The notes beneath the pieces are model-generated. The model ran no database searches, had not been told where the DNA came from, and saw only the letters and a program-made list of their open reading frames with translations. A DNA stretch of 64,000 nucleotides from Antrodiella citrinella (taxonomy: Eukaryota > Basidiomycota > Agaricomycetes > Polyporales > Steccherinaceae), in the NCBI GenBank assembly GCA_004802725.1, contig SGPM01000102.1, positions 9,957-73,956 of the forward strand. Direction: 5' to 3'. The position numbers were made by a program, and so were the translations under genes. This document shows, piece by piece, positions 52,773 through 64,000 of the stretch. Numbering within the stretch: position 1 is the first letter of the stretch; each line of letters starts with the position of its first letter.

Positions 52773-54252
52773 CTATGCATGTACGTCTACAAAGGCCCTG
52801 TAGATGTTCAGGGTATCGACCTTTCCGTCAGCATCGGGGCGAGGAGCAAACTGCAGCTCAGAGCCCGCGCCGATGAAGAACACCTCTCCTTGCCTGACGT
52901 GAAGTACTCCTGTGCTACCCCACCGAACTTCTCCCCAACCACTCGTAACAATGGCCACGCTCGGCCCATCAATCGGCGGGTGTGTTTCCATTTGTCCGTC
53001 TGCGAGTTCTACGCGGAGCACTGAGAACTCGGGAATCGGAGGATCGTATAATGAGGTATGTTGTGTACCGCGGAAGGCGACTGGTTGGATGAGATGCTTC
53101 GAGGGTTCCGCCGCATTGTACGTAAGACCTGCGACAAGATTGGGTACATCCCGCAATTTCGGCGTGAGGCCAGCACGAATGACGTTGTCAGACGTCGCCA
53201 TTGTCTCGACAATATCTGCAGGCAAACGGTATGTGAAGAGGAGAATAGGTACCACAGTAGAAGACACGCGTACCACCAGATATGTATGCATGAGGTTCCC
53301 CCGCAGACAAGAAAATGGCTTCACCTGCGTCCATCTTGATGTAGTTTAACACGAACGCGCAAAACACCCCAATGTCGCCAGGGAATTGAGTGTACAAAGT
53401 CAAGACAAGCTCCTTCACGTCGCGCTCTGCTTCCGTCTCACCGTCATTCGTGTATCGTTGGACGAGTTTGTCTAACTGATCGGTGAACAACCCCACTTCA
53501 GCGGTCATTAGGGCGGAGAACAAGTCCTTGAGAGCAGACTTCTCCGAGGGTCCAGAGGGGTTGAGAGACTGGGATGCGACAATGAACTTCTCCGAGATAA
53601 TCTGAGGGATGAGCGCTGCGAATTCAGGCGCGGCGGCGAGGTATGTAGCGATCCTCTCCAATGGAAGGAAGCCACAGAGTGCCGTGAAGGGAGTGAGAGC
53701 AATGGCCATCTCAGGTTTATGGTTTGCATCTTGTGTACGACACAACTTTGAGTCAAAAGTCAAAACGCCACAACAAATGCTTGACTTACCTTTGTACACA
53801 TTCGGCTGCTCCTTATGCAACTTCTCCGCCGTCGCCTTGTCCGGATGAGTCTGGATGCTTAACGCTTTCCTGATAGCCAGAATCTTGAACAAGAAAGGGA
53901 GATTGCCTTCCGCAGCACCTGCATCCTTGAACCGAGACGCTACTTTCTCGCCGACCAGCTCTGGCTGAGCAGCAAGACACGAAGCCAGAGTTATGTTCAC
54001 GTCCGACAAGACATGCGATGGAGACGATGGGTGTGTGCCCATCCACAACTGAAACAGTATCAGCAACAATCGCGTTCAATACACAATGAGATCTGAACGC
54101 ACCTCGGCGTACGGTACGTCGCTCTTCAGAGTAAACCCGGGAATCTTGGAAGCTGCAGCGAACTGCGCGACCTTGGAGGTGCTGCCCGTCTTTCCCCAAT
54201 CATATGTCTGCGTCGTCGGGAGTATCTTGAATACTGGGGTAGTTTCTGTCAT
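52773..54252 (-). CDS. Mannose-6-phosphate isomerase, type I
   Basis: Zn2+ enzyme interconverting fructose-6-phosphate and mannose-6-phosphate, feeding GDP-mannose for glycosylation and cell-wall mannans. Start at 54250-54252 with the family opening FKILPTTQTYDWGKTGSTSK and VAQF. Later motifs: YAELWMGTHPSSPS, FLFKILAIRKALSIQTHPDK (Gln and His zinc ligands), NHKPEMAIALTPFTALCGF (Glu ligand), FPGDIGVFCAFVLNYI, GEAIFLSAGEPHAYISG (His ligand and substrate pocket), DNVIRAGLTPKLRDVPNLV (catalytic Arg region) and the final cupin strands. The product ends IYRAFVDVHA. At least three introns interrupt it. Length (about 420 residues) is ordinary. Its stop faces that of the BTB pseudogene about 200 bases away. 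Confidence 0.93.
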
Positions 54253-54717
54253 TATGAAGGTGAACTGAGAGGAAGATGAAGGGAGGAGACAAAGATGTGG
54301 AGGGACTGAAATTCCATGCCAGTGTTGCCAAGCTGAAATGACCTCACTTTTCGCGTCCTGTCGCCGATTCAGGCTGCATCGATAAAGAGCGGATCAAAAA
54401 TTCAAAATGCTTCGGACGGCGCATTCAACGGTTCAAGTGGTTGTTATCGTCGACGAACATCGTATAAATGAAATTGGACGAGGTCATGTCGGCGAAATGT
54501 CGATGATGAACGAACGAAGTGAATCGTCGGAGACAGGTATACGAGGTATACAGTACGCAATGCATTACACACAAAATTTATACTACACCTTCCCACATAC
54601 GTCCACTACACACAATGCACGTTTGCTACAGTCTATTGTAAAAGAAAACAACAGAACAAGTGATATGCACAATAAGTAATACTCTTCAAGCAACAAGACA
54701 TTGATTCGTTCACGATC
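54253..54717. other. intergenic, upstream of the isomerase gene
   Basis: About 465 AT-rich bases between two minus-strand genes; nothing coding seen. Confidence 0.5.
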
Positions 54718-57700
54718 CTAATGCGGTAGCGACATACGCTCCTTCTCGCGCACAGTACGGAGCCATATCTCTCCGGGACGGCTGTTTGACGCAAAGTCAG
54801 CTATCAAGTCAACACACAAAGCCCGGACGAACATACCTTCTCTCTCTCAAAATGCGGAAGACAGTCCTCCTCTCCTTCCTGTGAACTCTCTCCGGGCTCA
54901 TACTAGCACCCTCCGCCCGCGGAGGGAAGACATTCTTACAACGAGCTTGCAAATCTTTCAGTCCTTCGTCCGTACCCTCTGTCTCGACTACAACGGTCCC
55001 GTACCACCCTGGGTCAATGATCCAAGCCCCGCTGGGAGACGGTCCTGGCCCAGAGGTAGGAGGGACAGGTATACGGATTGACTTCGAGCCCGGGGGCGCC
55101 TTGATGACAAACGACGACCGATGTACCCATCGTACGACTGTATGATGACCTCCTTGGGGCCTTGGCAAATATATGTCAGCTAGCGATTCGAAGGACGGAA
55201 GAATACAACGCACGTTTCAGTCTTCATGCGATCCTGTAGTAGCTGCAAATTGAAAGCAATCTGATCTTCCCATGGCGAGAGGTCAACGTGGACGACAGGG
55301 TTCCCGGTGCCCATGGTCCTGATGACGCGATGGAAGTACGACGGTGGGAAGGCCATAGTAGGAAGGTACCGAGGTAGATCTCCCACTCTCGAGTAAGTGT
55401 AGTCCAAATCCTGAAACAAGACAATCAGGGACGCGCGGATCGTTGGCAAAGAAAAACAACGTACGATCAAGTAGGATCCATCCCAAACCAACCTCCCGAC
55501 GTTCCCTTCGTCACCTACAGCCACATCCCAAACTATGTCACCTGCTCTCAAACAATGCGTCACACCCGAGCGTTTCAGCTCGGCCTCACACTCCAGCACG
55601 CTGGCATCTGACAACCAATCTCCCTCTGGCGATGGGACAAACACTTGCAACAACGGCGCACGCCTAGGTCGGAACAACGGAGAACGGAACGTGCTCACTG
55701 GCGCACGTGGGCCAGACGTATGTGGATGTGAGAAGCTGGAAGAGGGAGAAGGAGCACGACTTGACGAACGAGATGGTGGACCTCGCGCCCATTTCGCCGG
55801 TTTCTGCAGAGGAGGTGAAGGCTGAGGTAGTGCAGCAGTGATGCGTGCAATGTGTTCCGCTTCCGCTTCTGCCTGCACACGGAGACGAAGGACGACTCGT
55901 GTGAAGGCCCGACATGAAGCCGCCATCTCGTGCGTCGTGATAGGATTGACGCTGGAGTTGCTCTGCAGGTATGCCTCTGCCGTGCGTGCGTACTGGTGCG
56001 AGGGTATGGATACGCCTCTCATGTAATTACAGAGATCCTGAAAACAAAATTCAGACAAATACCATGAACTCCGAGGGGTTATGACGCACCGCTAAGTTCA
56101 GCTTCAAAGGCTCCGGTTGCTTCCAAATCCATCTATCATATCCGACCGTCCTCAGATACCTCTCAAGCACCAACTCTTCCAGTTCCCGATTCTCAGATAC
56201 GACCTGTCGAATCTCCCTACTGACAGCAGACAACTGGCACCACTCGAAGTACGCCAAATAACACAGCAGGTTGCCCAAAAGAACAGAATCCGCTATGTGT
56301 CGCGTGAGAGGATAATACTGCGGCTCTGGAGGCTCTTCAGATTCGATTGACTGTGGCTCGCTCTCGTGTATCGAAGGCACGCGCTCCTCAACTGGAGGCG
56401 CTGGAAGCGGCGCTCTTGACTTGTCTAATACATGACCTCGACGTTGTGCGCGAGCGTTCGCGTACTCCTCAGGTGACGGTGGCGTTGGCGGCGTGAGTAA
56501 CGGCTTGGGAGGTGGGATAGGCGGAGGAGGATACTCTTGCTGGGGAATGGTAGGCACCTCTCTCTCTCGCTCTCGAGCGATAGTATGCTCGATATTGGGA
56601 GTGCTTCGCCTGTTCAACTTTTGCAGCTGCTTGTCTGTGAGTGTCTTGACGCCGTGTCGTGATGATGACTTGTTATGCTCAAGCGGAGTGGGACGTTTCC
56701 GGGGACTCTGGTCGCCGCCGTTAGCATGGGGGCTCGGTTGAGTAGGTTGAGCCTGCTGGTACTGGAAAGGCGAACTAAGCAGGGGTTCAATCGGCCTGAG
56801 TTCCACGTCCTGGCTTGACTGCTCATGATGATGGTGATGATGGTGGTGCGGTGGTGTCGCAGGTTGAGGTGGCGACTGGGGGTAGTGTTGACCGTCGGTG
56901 ACACCGACAGGTGTTGCCTCCACTGTGTGCTGCCTCGTAGTCACTTGCGCAGGAGGGACTTGCTTTCTCGACTTGCTTAGCTTCCTGGGCTTGCGAATCG
57001 CGTCGAGTTCGGCTTCAGAAGCCGACTCCATCTTCTGGGGAGACCTGCGTCCTGAAGATGCAGGTGAAGGATATATGTCCTGTGTAGCAGTATGCGCGGC
57101 ATTATACAAAGCTTCGTAAACACCGACCTCACCAGCATCCAGTACCGGAGCCTCCTCCACTTCCCCCACCTCGGAAGGCTCTGTGGTCATGGCCGCGAAG
57201 ATGAGAGGTCGACCACGGACGGGCACATTCTGGTATGCTGGCCCTAACGAGTCCATGGTGGTTGGGGAAGAAGCGGTGGGAGCGGTATGTTGTTGGGAAG
57301 ACGCTTCTGAACGCTGGTGCTGGTGGGATCGAGAACCTCGCAACGTCAGACGTGCAGAAGACGTAACTTCTTTAGCACTTGGGGACCCTCTTCCACCGCC
57401 AGGCACGTCAGCGGTCGGTGAAGCACGCGATGACGAACTTGGCGTTGACCTCGAGCTGGAGCGAGACGGGAGTGGGTACCGAGAGTCAGAAGGAAGCGAA
57501 CCTTCGACTGTGGGCACTGTCACCAGGTCAACGAGGTCGTCTAATTTCCGCGGTTGACTTTTCGGGCTAGCAGGCGCGGGGGAAGTTGTTGTTGACGGAG
57601 AATCCCGCTGTGGTAATGTCTTCGCCGCAGAAGAGTGTGTCTGGTGGCGAGACTCGTGCAGACCGTGGTGCCCATGAACTACTTGACCGGGAGGAGTGTT

Positions 57701-59851
57701 CAAAGGTGGCGAATCCTGCTTGGGCAATGCTGCTTGCGTCCTCGTCGACGAAATGATACGTACACGGGTTTCAGGATCCTTGGCAACTGTCGTAGTCAGG
57801 GTAGGCATAGTTTCGGGAGGATCGGAAGGAGGAGAGTCCTGTTCAGGCGTTGACTTTACGCTTACTGGAGCAGCTGCAGAGTGTGGGTTGGGTGGTATAT
57901 CAATCGCAGGGCTCGCCTTCGTGACTGGAGATCCTGGTGCGTCGGAAAACGTGTGCTCGGGGCCTGACGTTGACCGTCTCTTCCACGTGGGATCTGTCTG
58001 CAGCTGTCAAGACGGTGAATTCTCCATGCTTGTACGAACAAATGAAAAAAGATCGACTCACTTCGAATGGAGGAACCTCCGGTAAGAGGGCAACTTGAGG
58101 CTGAGGCGTTGGTATCGTTGGAATTTCAGGGAGAGATTCATATCCGGAGAGCATGGAGCCTTCGGCCCCTACTTGAGACTGTGCCTGATTTAGATGTCGT
58201 CAATACCAGTATCATAGAACAGCGCCAGATCCCTAGAAACGAAATGTCGAACGAAAACATCATGACCTGCATAAATGAACTGCTCAGGTCCGACATATGG
58301 TCGAAGCTCAAAAGTGCATCACCGTCGGCAAGGAGGCTTCTCACGTGCGGAGACTCTTATTTGAAAATCATGACAGACCGCAGAAAGATAAAGTTTCCAT
58401 GCGTCATCCTGACGTCGCCTCGGTGAGACATAGAGGCCGAGATATTGAAGGGGCGGAAAACTGTCAAGAAAAATTCCAAGAAAGTCGTGTCTCACCTTAT
58501 CTTCCACGTGCACCGAGGGAGGCTTAGGTTCCGGAGGTGTTGGTGTCACGGCGAAGCCAAAGGCGGCAAGAGGAGAATATTTCTTGCGAACAAGACTTGG
58601 AGAGGAAGTGAGTGAAGGTCGAGGAGGCGATTGAGTAGAGGGTATAGAGGTATGATGAGAGTGAGAGGGACGTTGTGTGGGAGGTGAAGACGATGGAGTC
58701 GAAGATGATGAGGGTATCGCACGGTATCCCAATGATGACTGAGGCTCCACGACCTCTTTCAACACGCGTTCTGGAGTAGACGGCAAGGTGTTTCTAGGGG
58801 TATGGGGAAGACGACGAGGGGATGTTTGAGGAGATATCGAACCCTCAGGCGACAGACCGGAGGGGAATGCATTCGGCGGCGCATTTCGTTTCTGGGGAGA
58901 TGGAGGCCGCGCAGCCGAGTTTTGTATTTGAAAAGTCTTGAGGTAGTTTTCGGGCGAGAAGTCATAACTAATCCGTTGCTGGTTCAAGACGCGTGAATCT
59001 CGTTTCCGAGGGGTTGCAGGAGAAGGCGTCCTCGAGGCCTTCTTCGGGCTGGGAGGCCTATCATGTGCTGGAGCGGGATGCGAAGACGACGGCGTGGGGT
59101 CAGATGGAAATTCTCGAACAGGGCTCTGAGGCGGCACTGGCATGGGCTTGGGTTCCAGAACGCGATTTTCCTGCTTGGGGAGCGCCGCCACGCTGAGCTG
59201 CCTGGTCGCGTGATCCAGCGGAGAACCAACTTGACCGCCTTGTCTCTCTGACGAAGTGGTTGGCAGCATGGGAGACGTCGTAGGAAAACGTACGGGGTCT
59301 GCGGCATTAAGCACATTCCGTCCACCATCTTCCGCCTTCAGCTCCGGTCGTGAACGTTGCAGAGACGGGCCCATGTCGCGTTGCGCCTCCTGTCGAAGCA
59401 TAGCAGGGACACTCGGCCGTTTCGTGGGTGGTGTTGGCGGTGCAACGTGCGGATGATACCCTCCGTCCAATGAAACACTCTGCCTCATCCGGGCAGCAGG
59501 AGGAGTAGGTTGAGACGTTGTTCGGAGGTGACCCTTGGACGACGTACGCGGTGGAAGGGATGTGAGGATAGCTTGCTGCTCCGGCCTACTGGGAATTCGC
59601 TTCAAATTCCTTGCGTTCTGTTCGCGTCCATGTTCCCGGCTAGGAATGCGTTGTAGGCTGGGCTTAGCAGCAAGTGCCATTGGCCCAGACACAATTGCTT
59701 TCGTTCCCGACGAGCCATCTGGATTCCGGGTTGCAGAAGCAAAGCGGGCATACAATGGGGTCTCTGTCGGGGCAGAGGGAGCAGAAGTGACGGCCACGAC
59801 CTGTGGTTTGGAGTCGGAGGACTTGAGACTGGGGCGACGGAGTCGCAACAT
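54718..59851 (-). CDS. Very long disordered protein with F-box-like segment
   Basis: Start ATG at 59849-59851 (MLRLRRPSLKSSDSK), stop TAG at 54718-54720 (ending REKERMSLPH). Joined exons make a protein of well over 1,400 residues. The first 1,000 or so are low-complexity and rich in P, S, T, Q and R, with many SP/TP sites and, near 56830, a run of eight histidines. Near 56300-56100 an ordered part begins: SVLLGNLLCYLAYFEWCQLS and AVSREIRQVVSENRELEELV, which resembles an F-box helix set, then YDRWIWKQPEPLKLNL and DLCNYMRGVSIPSHQYARTA. After another linker a beta-rich domain follows (HCLRAGDIVWDVAVGDEGN, VGRLVWDGSYLIV, WIIDPGWYGTVVVETEG). I recognise it as a conserved fungal protein type but cannot name a function. 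That this is one gene and not two is supported by frame-keeping introns, notably near 58030 and 58470. Confidence 0.7.
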
Positions 59852-60164
59852 GGAGCTTGAGGGCTTTTACCGATTATAAGACGAGCAGCAATAAGAAATA
59901 AAGCATGAAGACATAGAAGATACAGCAGTTTCAGCAGTGGAGAGAGGAGAGCATAGCAGAATGGCTACAACATGTTCGAGTTCAAAACATAACGACAAGG
60001 CCAGGCCACTCAAAGATTCCAAGGAACACTCATCCACAAAAAGAAATTAAGGAACACGGAAGAGGCGCCGATGACTGTGCATCTTTCACGTCATCATGAA
60101 TGCACTCAAATTGGCACCAGATACTTTTAGATTCCAACCAATTTATACCACACTGAATCTGTGT
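59852..60164. other. intergenic, promoter of the long disordered protein gene
   Basis: About 310 A-rich bases (AAGAAATAAAG and similar tracts); no coding signal. Confidence 0.5.
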
Positions 60165-61353
60165 CTAAGAACGTTTCGCCACGATGAGGGCAATAGGCCA
60201 CTCAATCTGGATCTCGTCAGTGCTCTCCACAGGTTTGTTGCCTGTTTGTTCAGCGACATGTTCCACCAGCTTCTTCCAGAACCTCACAGCAACATCACCG
60301 TCCGAATTCTTCGAATCCTCTGGGTGCTGCTGCTGATAAGTGTGATAAGCACTGAACGTGTGCAGGTAGGCAAGGAGACCCTCCCAAGTCACCGTCTTCT
60401 GGAGTATTATCGGCTTTGATTGATCCTGCGGGAGGTACTCATGATGATCGCCTGTATACGGCGTCGTGGTGAATATCGTCTGTGCAGAGCACGGTCATAT
60501 CTGCCTCACCTCTGAAGAATACGCGTTGAAAGTCGTGGAACTGGTCCGGCGCGACATCCTGGGGGTCAGGGATCTGACGAAGATGATCATCAAGGATTGT
60601 GCGCCCCGGACGCTCCCAGTGCGGCCCAATCGAATCCGTGGGGTCGTTACCCTGCGAGTACGCATTGATGAGCGGAGTGGCGGAAGGGTACTTCGTGAGT
60701 CTGAATTCCGAATAACCCTTGTTGTGCGGGAAAAATGACTTTAGCTTTGAGTATTCGGGAATCATGTCACCGAGAAATACGCACCCATGCAGCGATGGTA
60801 CCGTCCTTGCGCAAGACCCGAGCAGCCTCACGCCATAATTTCTGCCAATCAAACCAGTGAGCCGCTTGAGCTGCGGGGGAGTCGGAGGAGTTAAGTTTTA
60901 AGGTCAACGCGTAGTTCGTTCTTGATATAGCTACACCGCGTACCAGATATAATTACATCAACGCTGCTGTCCTCAAGGAAAGGGAGTGTCTCAGCGGGTG
61001 ACTGGACATATTCGAGGGTCCCTTTCAGCTCAACGGGCTTAGGGACTTTCCGGGCTTCCTCCAGCATCTTTGCGCTGGGGTCAACTCCAATAACGCGCTC
61101 GAATGTCAGACATTCCCTCGTCGCTTGCCCTGTAGCACGTAGGACAACATAAGCTTCAATCGCGCTTACATAGAGACAACGATGCCCGATACTCGCCTGT
61201 GCCACAACCTAAATCCACGACCGTCTCAAGACGCGGGTTCGCGTTAGAACCCCGGTGGTAATTAAAAACGAATGAGAATAGCTCTGCAGGATATGTGGGT
61301 CGGAAAGACGCGTATTTCGCAGCATTGTAGCCGGCCTTTCCGAAAGTCGCCAT
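60165..61353 (-). CDS. SAM-dependent methyltransferase (class I, trans-aconitate-methyltransferase-like)
   Basis: Start at 61351-61353 gives MATFGKAGYNAAKYASFRPT, an N-terminus seen in fungal small-molecule methyltransferases of the Tmt1 group. Motif I is VVDLGCGTG, motif II VIGVDPSAKMLEEA, and the acidic loop LPFLEDSSVDVI follows. Later exons give AQAAHWFDWQKLW, EAARVLRKDGT, ISIGPHWERPGR-like text, DQFHDFQRVFFRGE, then TVTWEGLLAYLHTFSAYHTY and a final IEWPIALIVAKRS. This is the standard seven-strand fold with a C-terminal lid. A close relative in yeast methylates trans-aconitate; the substrate here is not known. At least four introns interrupt it. The ATG 36 bases upstream (61389) would add 12 residues and cannot be excluded. 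Confidence 0.88.
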
Positions 61354-63258
61354 CGTGTGGATTGTAGATACGTCCTCAGGCATGCACAACGAGGATGCTC
61401 TGGTAAGAAGATGGGATCCTGTAACTCTCCGAGTGTGGTTGTGTGCAACTTAGAATCGTACGCCGTTGGTTTTAGTATCGCTCACACAAGCGCCCATAAT
61501 TACATGAGGTTCGGCTTTGTCGGTTTGTGCTCACTGCAGTCACCGCGTCACCATCGACTGGCATTCTATACCATCGCGACTCCATGTCCGACATTCTACT
61601 ATGTAGAACTTTTCAGACTCTTCAACTACCCCGTGGCGAATGTTTCCTTCACCTGCCTCAAGGAGCCCAGCGGCACAATCAGACCGATCCTCATATCCTG
61701 CTCGCCGTATATTTGGGTGTAGATGAATCACCCTATTCCGACGTTCTATATCTGTTTTCTCTTCGTGAATCCAAACGCGATTGAGGATATGTCCATACCA
61801 TGAATTGGAACGGCCGAAAGCTGAGGTTTTCAGACTCATCAGTCGCCTTGTAGCGTGTTCTCTTCGGCTTTAACTCTCGTGAGTCTCCTCACACTTTCCT
61901 CGTGGCTATGATTGCTTACGCGTTAGGCTGAGACTGAGGCTCTGAAGACCGTCGATACACTGACAGCTGTGATCTGTCAGCGGGAGATGCTGTGACGAAG
62001 AAGTATGCGTGATGCAAGTCCGTATGTTCTCCGATCTCGGTCATTGTACTTCACAGCAAGGCGACCTTGAATGAGCACGACGTTCACGGAGAAAGATGCT
62101 TTGAATCTGGGAGGAAGACGGATCGTAAACCCGAATACTATATGGCAACAGTCTCGTCTCCGAGTGCTCAAGGTTCACTCAAGTCTTCGCGCCTCACGCT
62201 CGTCAACGGTGTCCAAAAAGTTACAGTCAATATCTCAAAGTTACAACTACTAAGTTCCATCCTAGTTCGCAGCTTCAGCGTCGACACTTTCAGTGCCTAT
62301 GGTGTTTGCCGTTATCATCTTGGCCTTTACGCTGAATCAGAACTACCACGACAAAGCCCGTACCAGCCAGTTCTGGGGACCTCTCAGGTGTCCGACCTGT
62401 TGGCGGGATAACGTTCAAAATGGCCGGAGCAGCGTCAAAGAAATCGGAGTGCCATCCTGGCTGCTTCGCGCCATCTTGTTGAGTTACCTACCCGGCAATG
62501 ACTCCCGAAACAATCCGCTGGTGACCCCCAGAGCACAGCCGTAGATTGACGTGTCGGAGGAACGGATTCTTAGAGGCGCTGCTCTTGAACGCCCTTGCGC
62601 TACGTAAATGGTTGGTCGCGATTACCTGATTTGGTCCGACGCTCATGCATACTTTTTCTGCAATAGAATCCGAGACAACAGTATGAACTCGGAGGGCACT
62701 CTCCTCATGCCTTTCATTCACCCACCCCGTCACATTCCGAATGGCAAATCGCGTCTCTGGAGCCATAGCTCGTCGGGTGTAACGCTCTACATTCACGCCC
62801 TCCGGCCCATACCGACTGGAAACAGACCTTCAAGTGACGTGTCTGCCGACCTCCTTGTGGTACATTCGCGTCTGTCCTGCGCTCATGATGACTCGTTTTT
62901 TCTGGTATGCCGCGGCGAATTGGCCTCCCGACTACCGATGACCCGGAGTGCCAGGAAACGCAGCGTGATCCCAGTCTTTTGCGATCTTCTCACGTGTCGG
63001 TTTCACTCTGACCTCGGAACCGCAAGTTTGTTGCGCGGTCAACTTGTACTCCAGCTAAGTACGAACGGGCGCACGATTCAAGCTTAAAAGCCAGATTGGA
63101 TTTGCCAGAACCAGCATCATCACATTTTCCTCTTCTCTCTTCAGAGCAACGGCTCTTACTATAATTTCGCTTCTTACTCTAGTACACCTTCATCTTCTTC
63201 GATACTTTCGCCTATTTCACCACCTTCTCCAACTTCACCACTTTCACCTTAATAAACA
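61354..63258. other. intergenic between divergent genes, no gene seen
   Basis: About 1.9 kb. Frames of 60-160 codons occur on both strands but show no motif. The last 150 bases before the FAD-oxidase start are pyrimidine-rich with CTTCACC repeats, as in a leader of a well-expressed gene. Confidence 0.55.
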
Positions 63259-64000
63259 ATGCCTGCCCTTGCCTACTCCACTCCCGACGTTTACTTGACC
63301 AAGCTTGGTTCCGAGCTCGTTCTCAACCAAGGGAGCAACCCTCACCGCATGCAACAGGCCAACAAGAGGATTCTTGTGATCGGCGGCGGTGTTACTGGAA
63401 TGACGGTGTGTACCTTTCTTTCCACAGACACTAGTTCATACTAAATAATCTTCACGCATAGACTGCATGGGCTTTGCTCGATGCCGGATACTCAGTTACC
63501 ATCATGGCTGAACGCTGGGCATCGTTGGATGACCGTATCACCTCTCAAATCGCCGGTGCATTGTAAGTGCACAGCACAGGCACCGCTATCGAACTTCTCA
63601 CTGATAAAGTTCTTCCGAATAGGTGGGAATACCCCCCGGCAGTCTGCGGCAGACACACCGACAAGATTTCGATTTTGAAATCGAAGAAATGGTGTATGAC
63701 CTCGTACCGCATCTTTGAGAAGCTGCAGAAGGTGCTACCGGACCGCGAGCTTCCCGATCACGGTGTCAGGATGAGGATGGCAAACTTTTTCTTCGACAAC
63801 CCGATCGAGCAGTCTGAAGACGAGTACGAGAAGATGCTCGAGATTGAGACTATCTCTGAGGTACGGTTTCACTCAGCACTATTCATATCGTCCACACTAA
63901 CATACATCCCACAGATCAAAGGCTTCAAGCGTGACGCCAACCTGGTCAAGTATCACGCAGTCAACCAGAAAGCGGGAGTCACCGACGCCTACCAGCACCT
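63259..64000 (+). CDS. D-amino-acid-oxidase-like FAD-dependent oxidoreductase (5' part, cut by window end)
   Basis: Four exons are visible: 63259-63405, 63462 to about 63565, one beginning near 63623 and one from about 63917 running off the window. The dinucleotide-binding fold is complete: ILVIGGGVTGMTTAWALLDA then GYSVTIMAERW (second strand). Next come the family motif DDRITSQIAGALWEYPPAVC, KISILKSKKWCMTSYRIFEK and a helix with EDEYEKMLEIETISE. This matches FAD enzymes of the DAO superfamily common in basidiomycetes. They oxidise D-amino acids or related amines to imino acids, giving H2O2. The usual peroxisomal targeting signal (SKL-type), if present, would lie beyond the window. The leading 25 residues before the Rossmann strand are an extension typical of this subgroup. 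Confidence 0.85.

Overview
The window is nuclear DNA from a filamentous basidiomycete, most likely an Agaricomycete. Genes are dense, on both strands, and split by many short GT-AG introns (about 45-80 nt), often with very small exons. Several families present are expanded in mushroom-forming fungi: TKL-type kinases, F-box/LRR-like proteins, DUF6533/DUF6534-type membrane proteins, BTB proteins, MYND zinc-finger proteins, a Crinkler-type NTPase and a CBM1-bearing carbohydrate esterase. Runs of N at 1-7.4 kb and 37.5-39 kb mark low-quality sequence, so some frame breaks there may be assembly errors. All gene models were built by hand from reading frames, splice signals and family motifs.

Layout. 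0-1.4 kb: broken kinase fragment (-). 2.1-3.0 kb: calmodulin (+). 3.4-4.7 kb: two small hydrophilic proteins that look like divergent tandem paralogs (+). 5.2-9.1 kb: tandem F-box paralogs, the first broken, the second open (+). 9.3-11.2 kb: secreted CBM1-CE16 esterase (-). 12.4-15.1 kb: TKL kinase with an unrecognised C-terminal domain (+). 16.3-17.8 kb: truncated NAD-dependent reductase with its promoter, then a MYND-finger gene (+). 18.8-20.2 kb: DUF6534-like membrane protein (-). 22.1-24.5 kb: Baeyer-Villiger-type monooxygenase with a C-terminal membrane segment (+). 25.7-28.8 kb: decayed Crinkler-type NTPase gene (+).

From 28.9 kb the window is mostly conserved cell machinery: ORC5 (-), F-box/WD40 protein (-), sucrase/ferredoxin-like protein (-), Yor1-like ABCC transporter (-) and triosephosphate isomerase (+). 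At 45-52.6 kb comes another stretch of expanded families: two tandem DUF6533 membrane proteins (-) and two tandem BTB genes (+), the second a pseudogene. The end holds mannose-6-phosphate isomerase (-), a very long disordered protein with an F-box-like segment (-), a SAM methyltransferase (-), and the start of a D-amino-acid-oxidase-like FAD enzyme (+) cut by the window edge.

The genes do not form one pathway. The pattern is conserved housekeeping genes interleaved with families that duplicate and decay: three tandem paralog pairs, two of them with one broken copy, plus a decayed Crinkler gene and a truncated reductase. I saw no CRISPR array, no convincing tRNA or rRNA gene, and no intact transposon.
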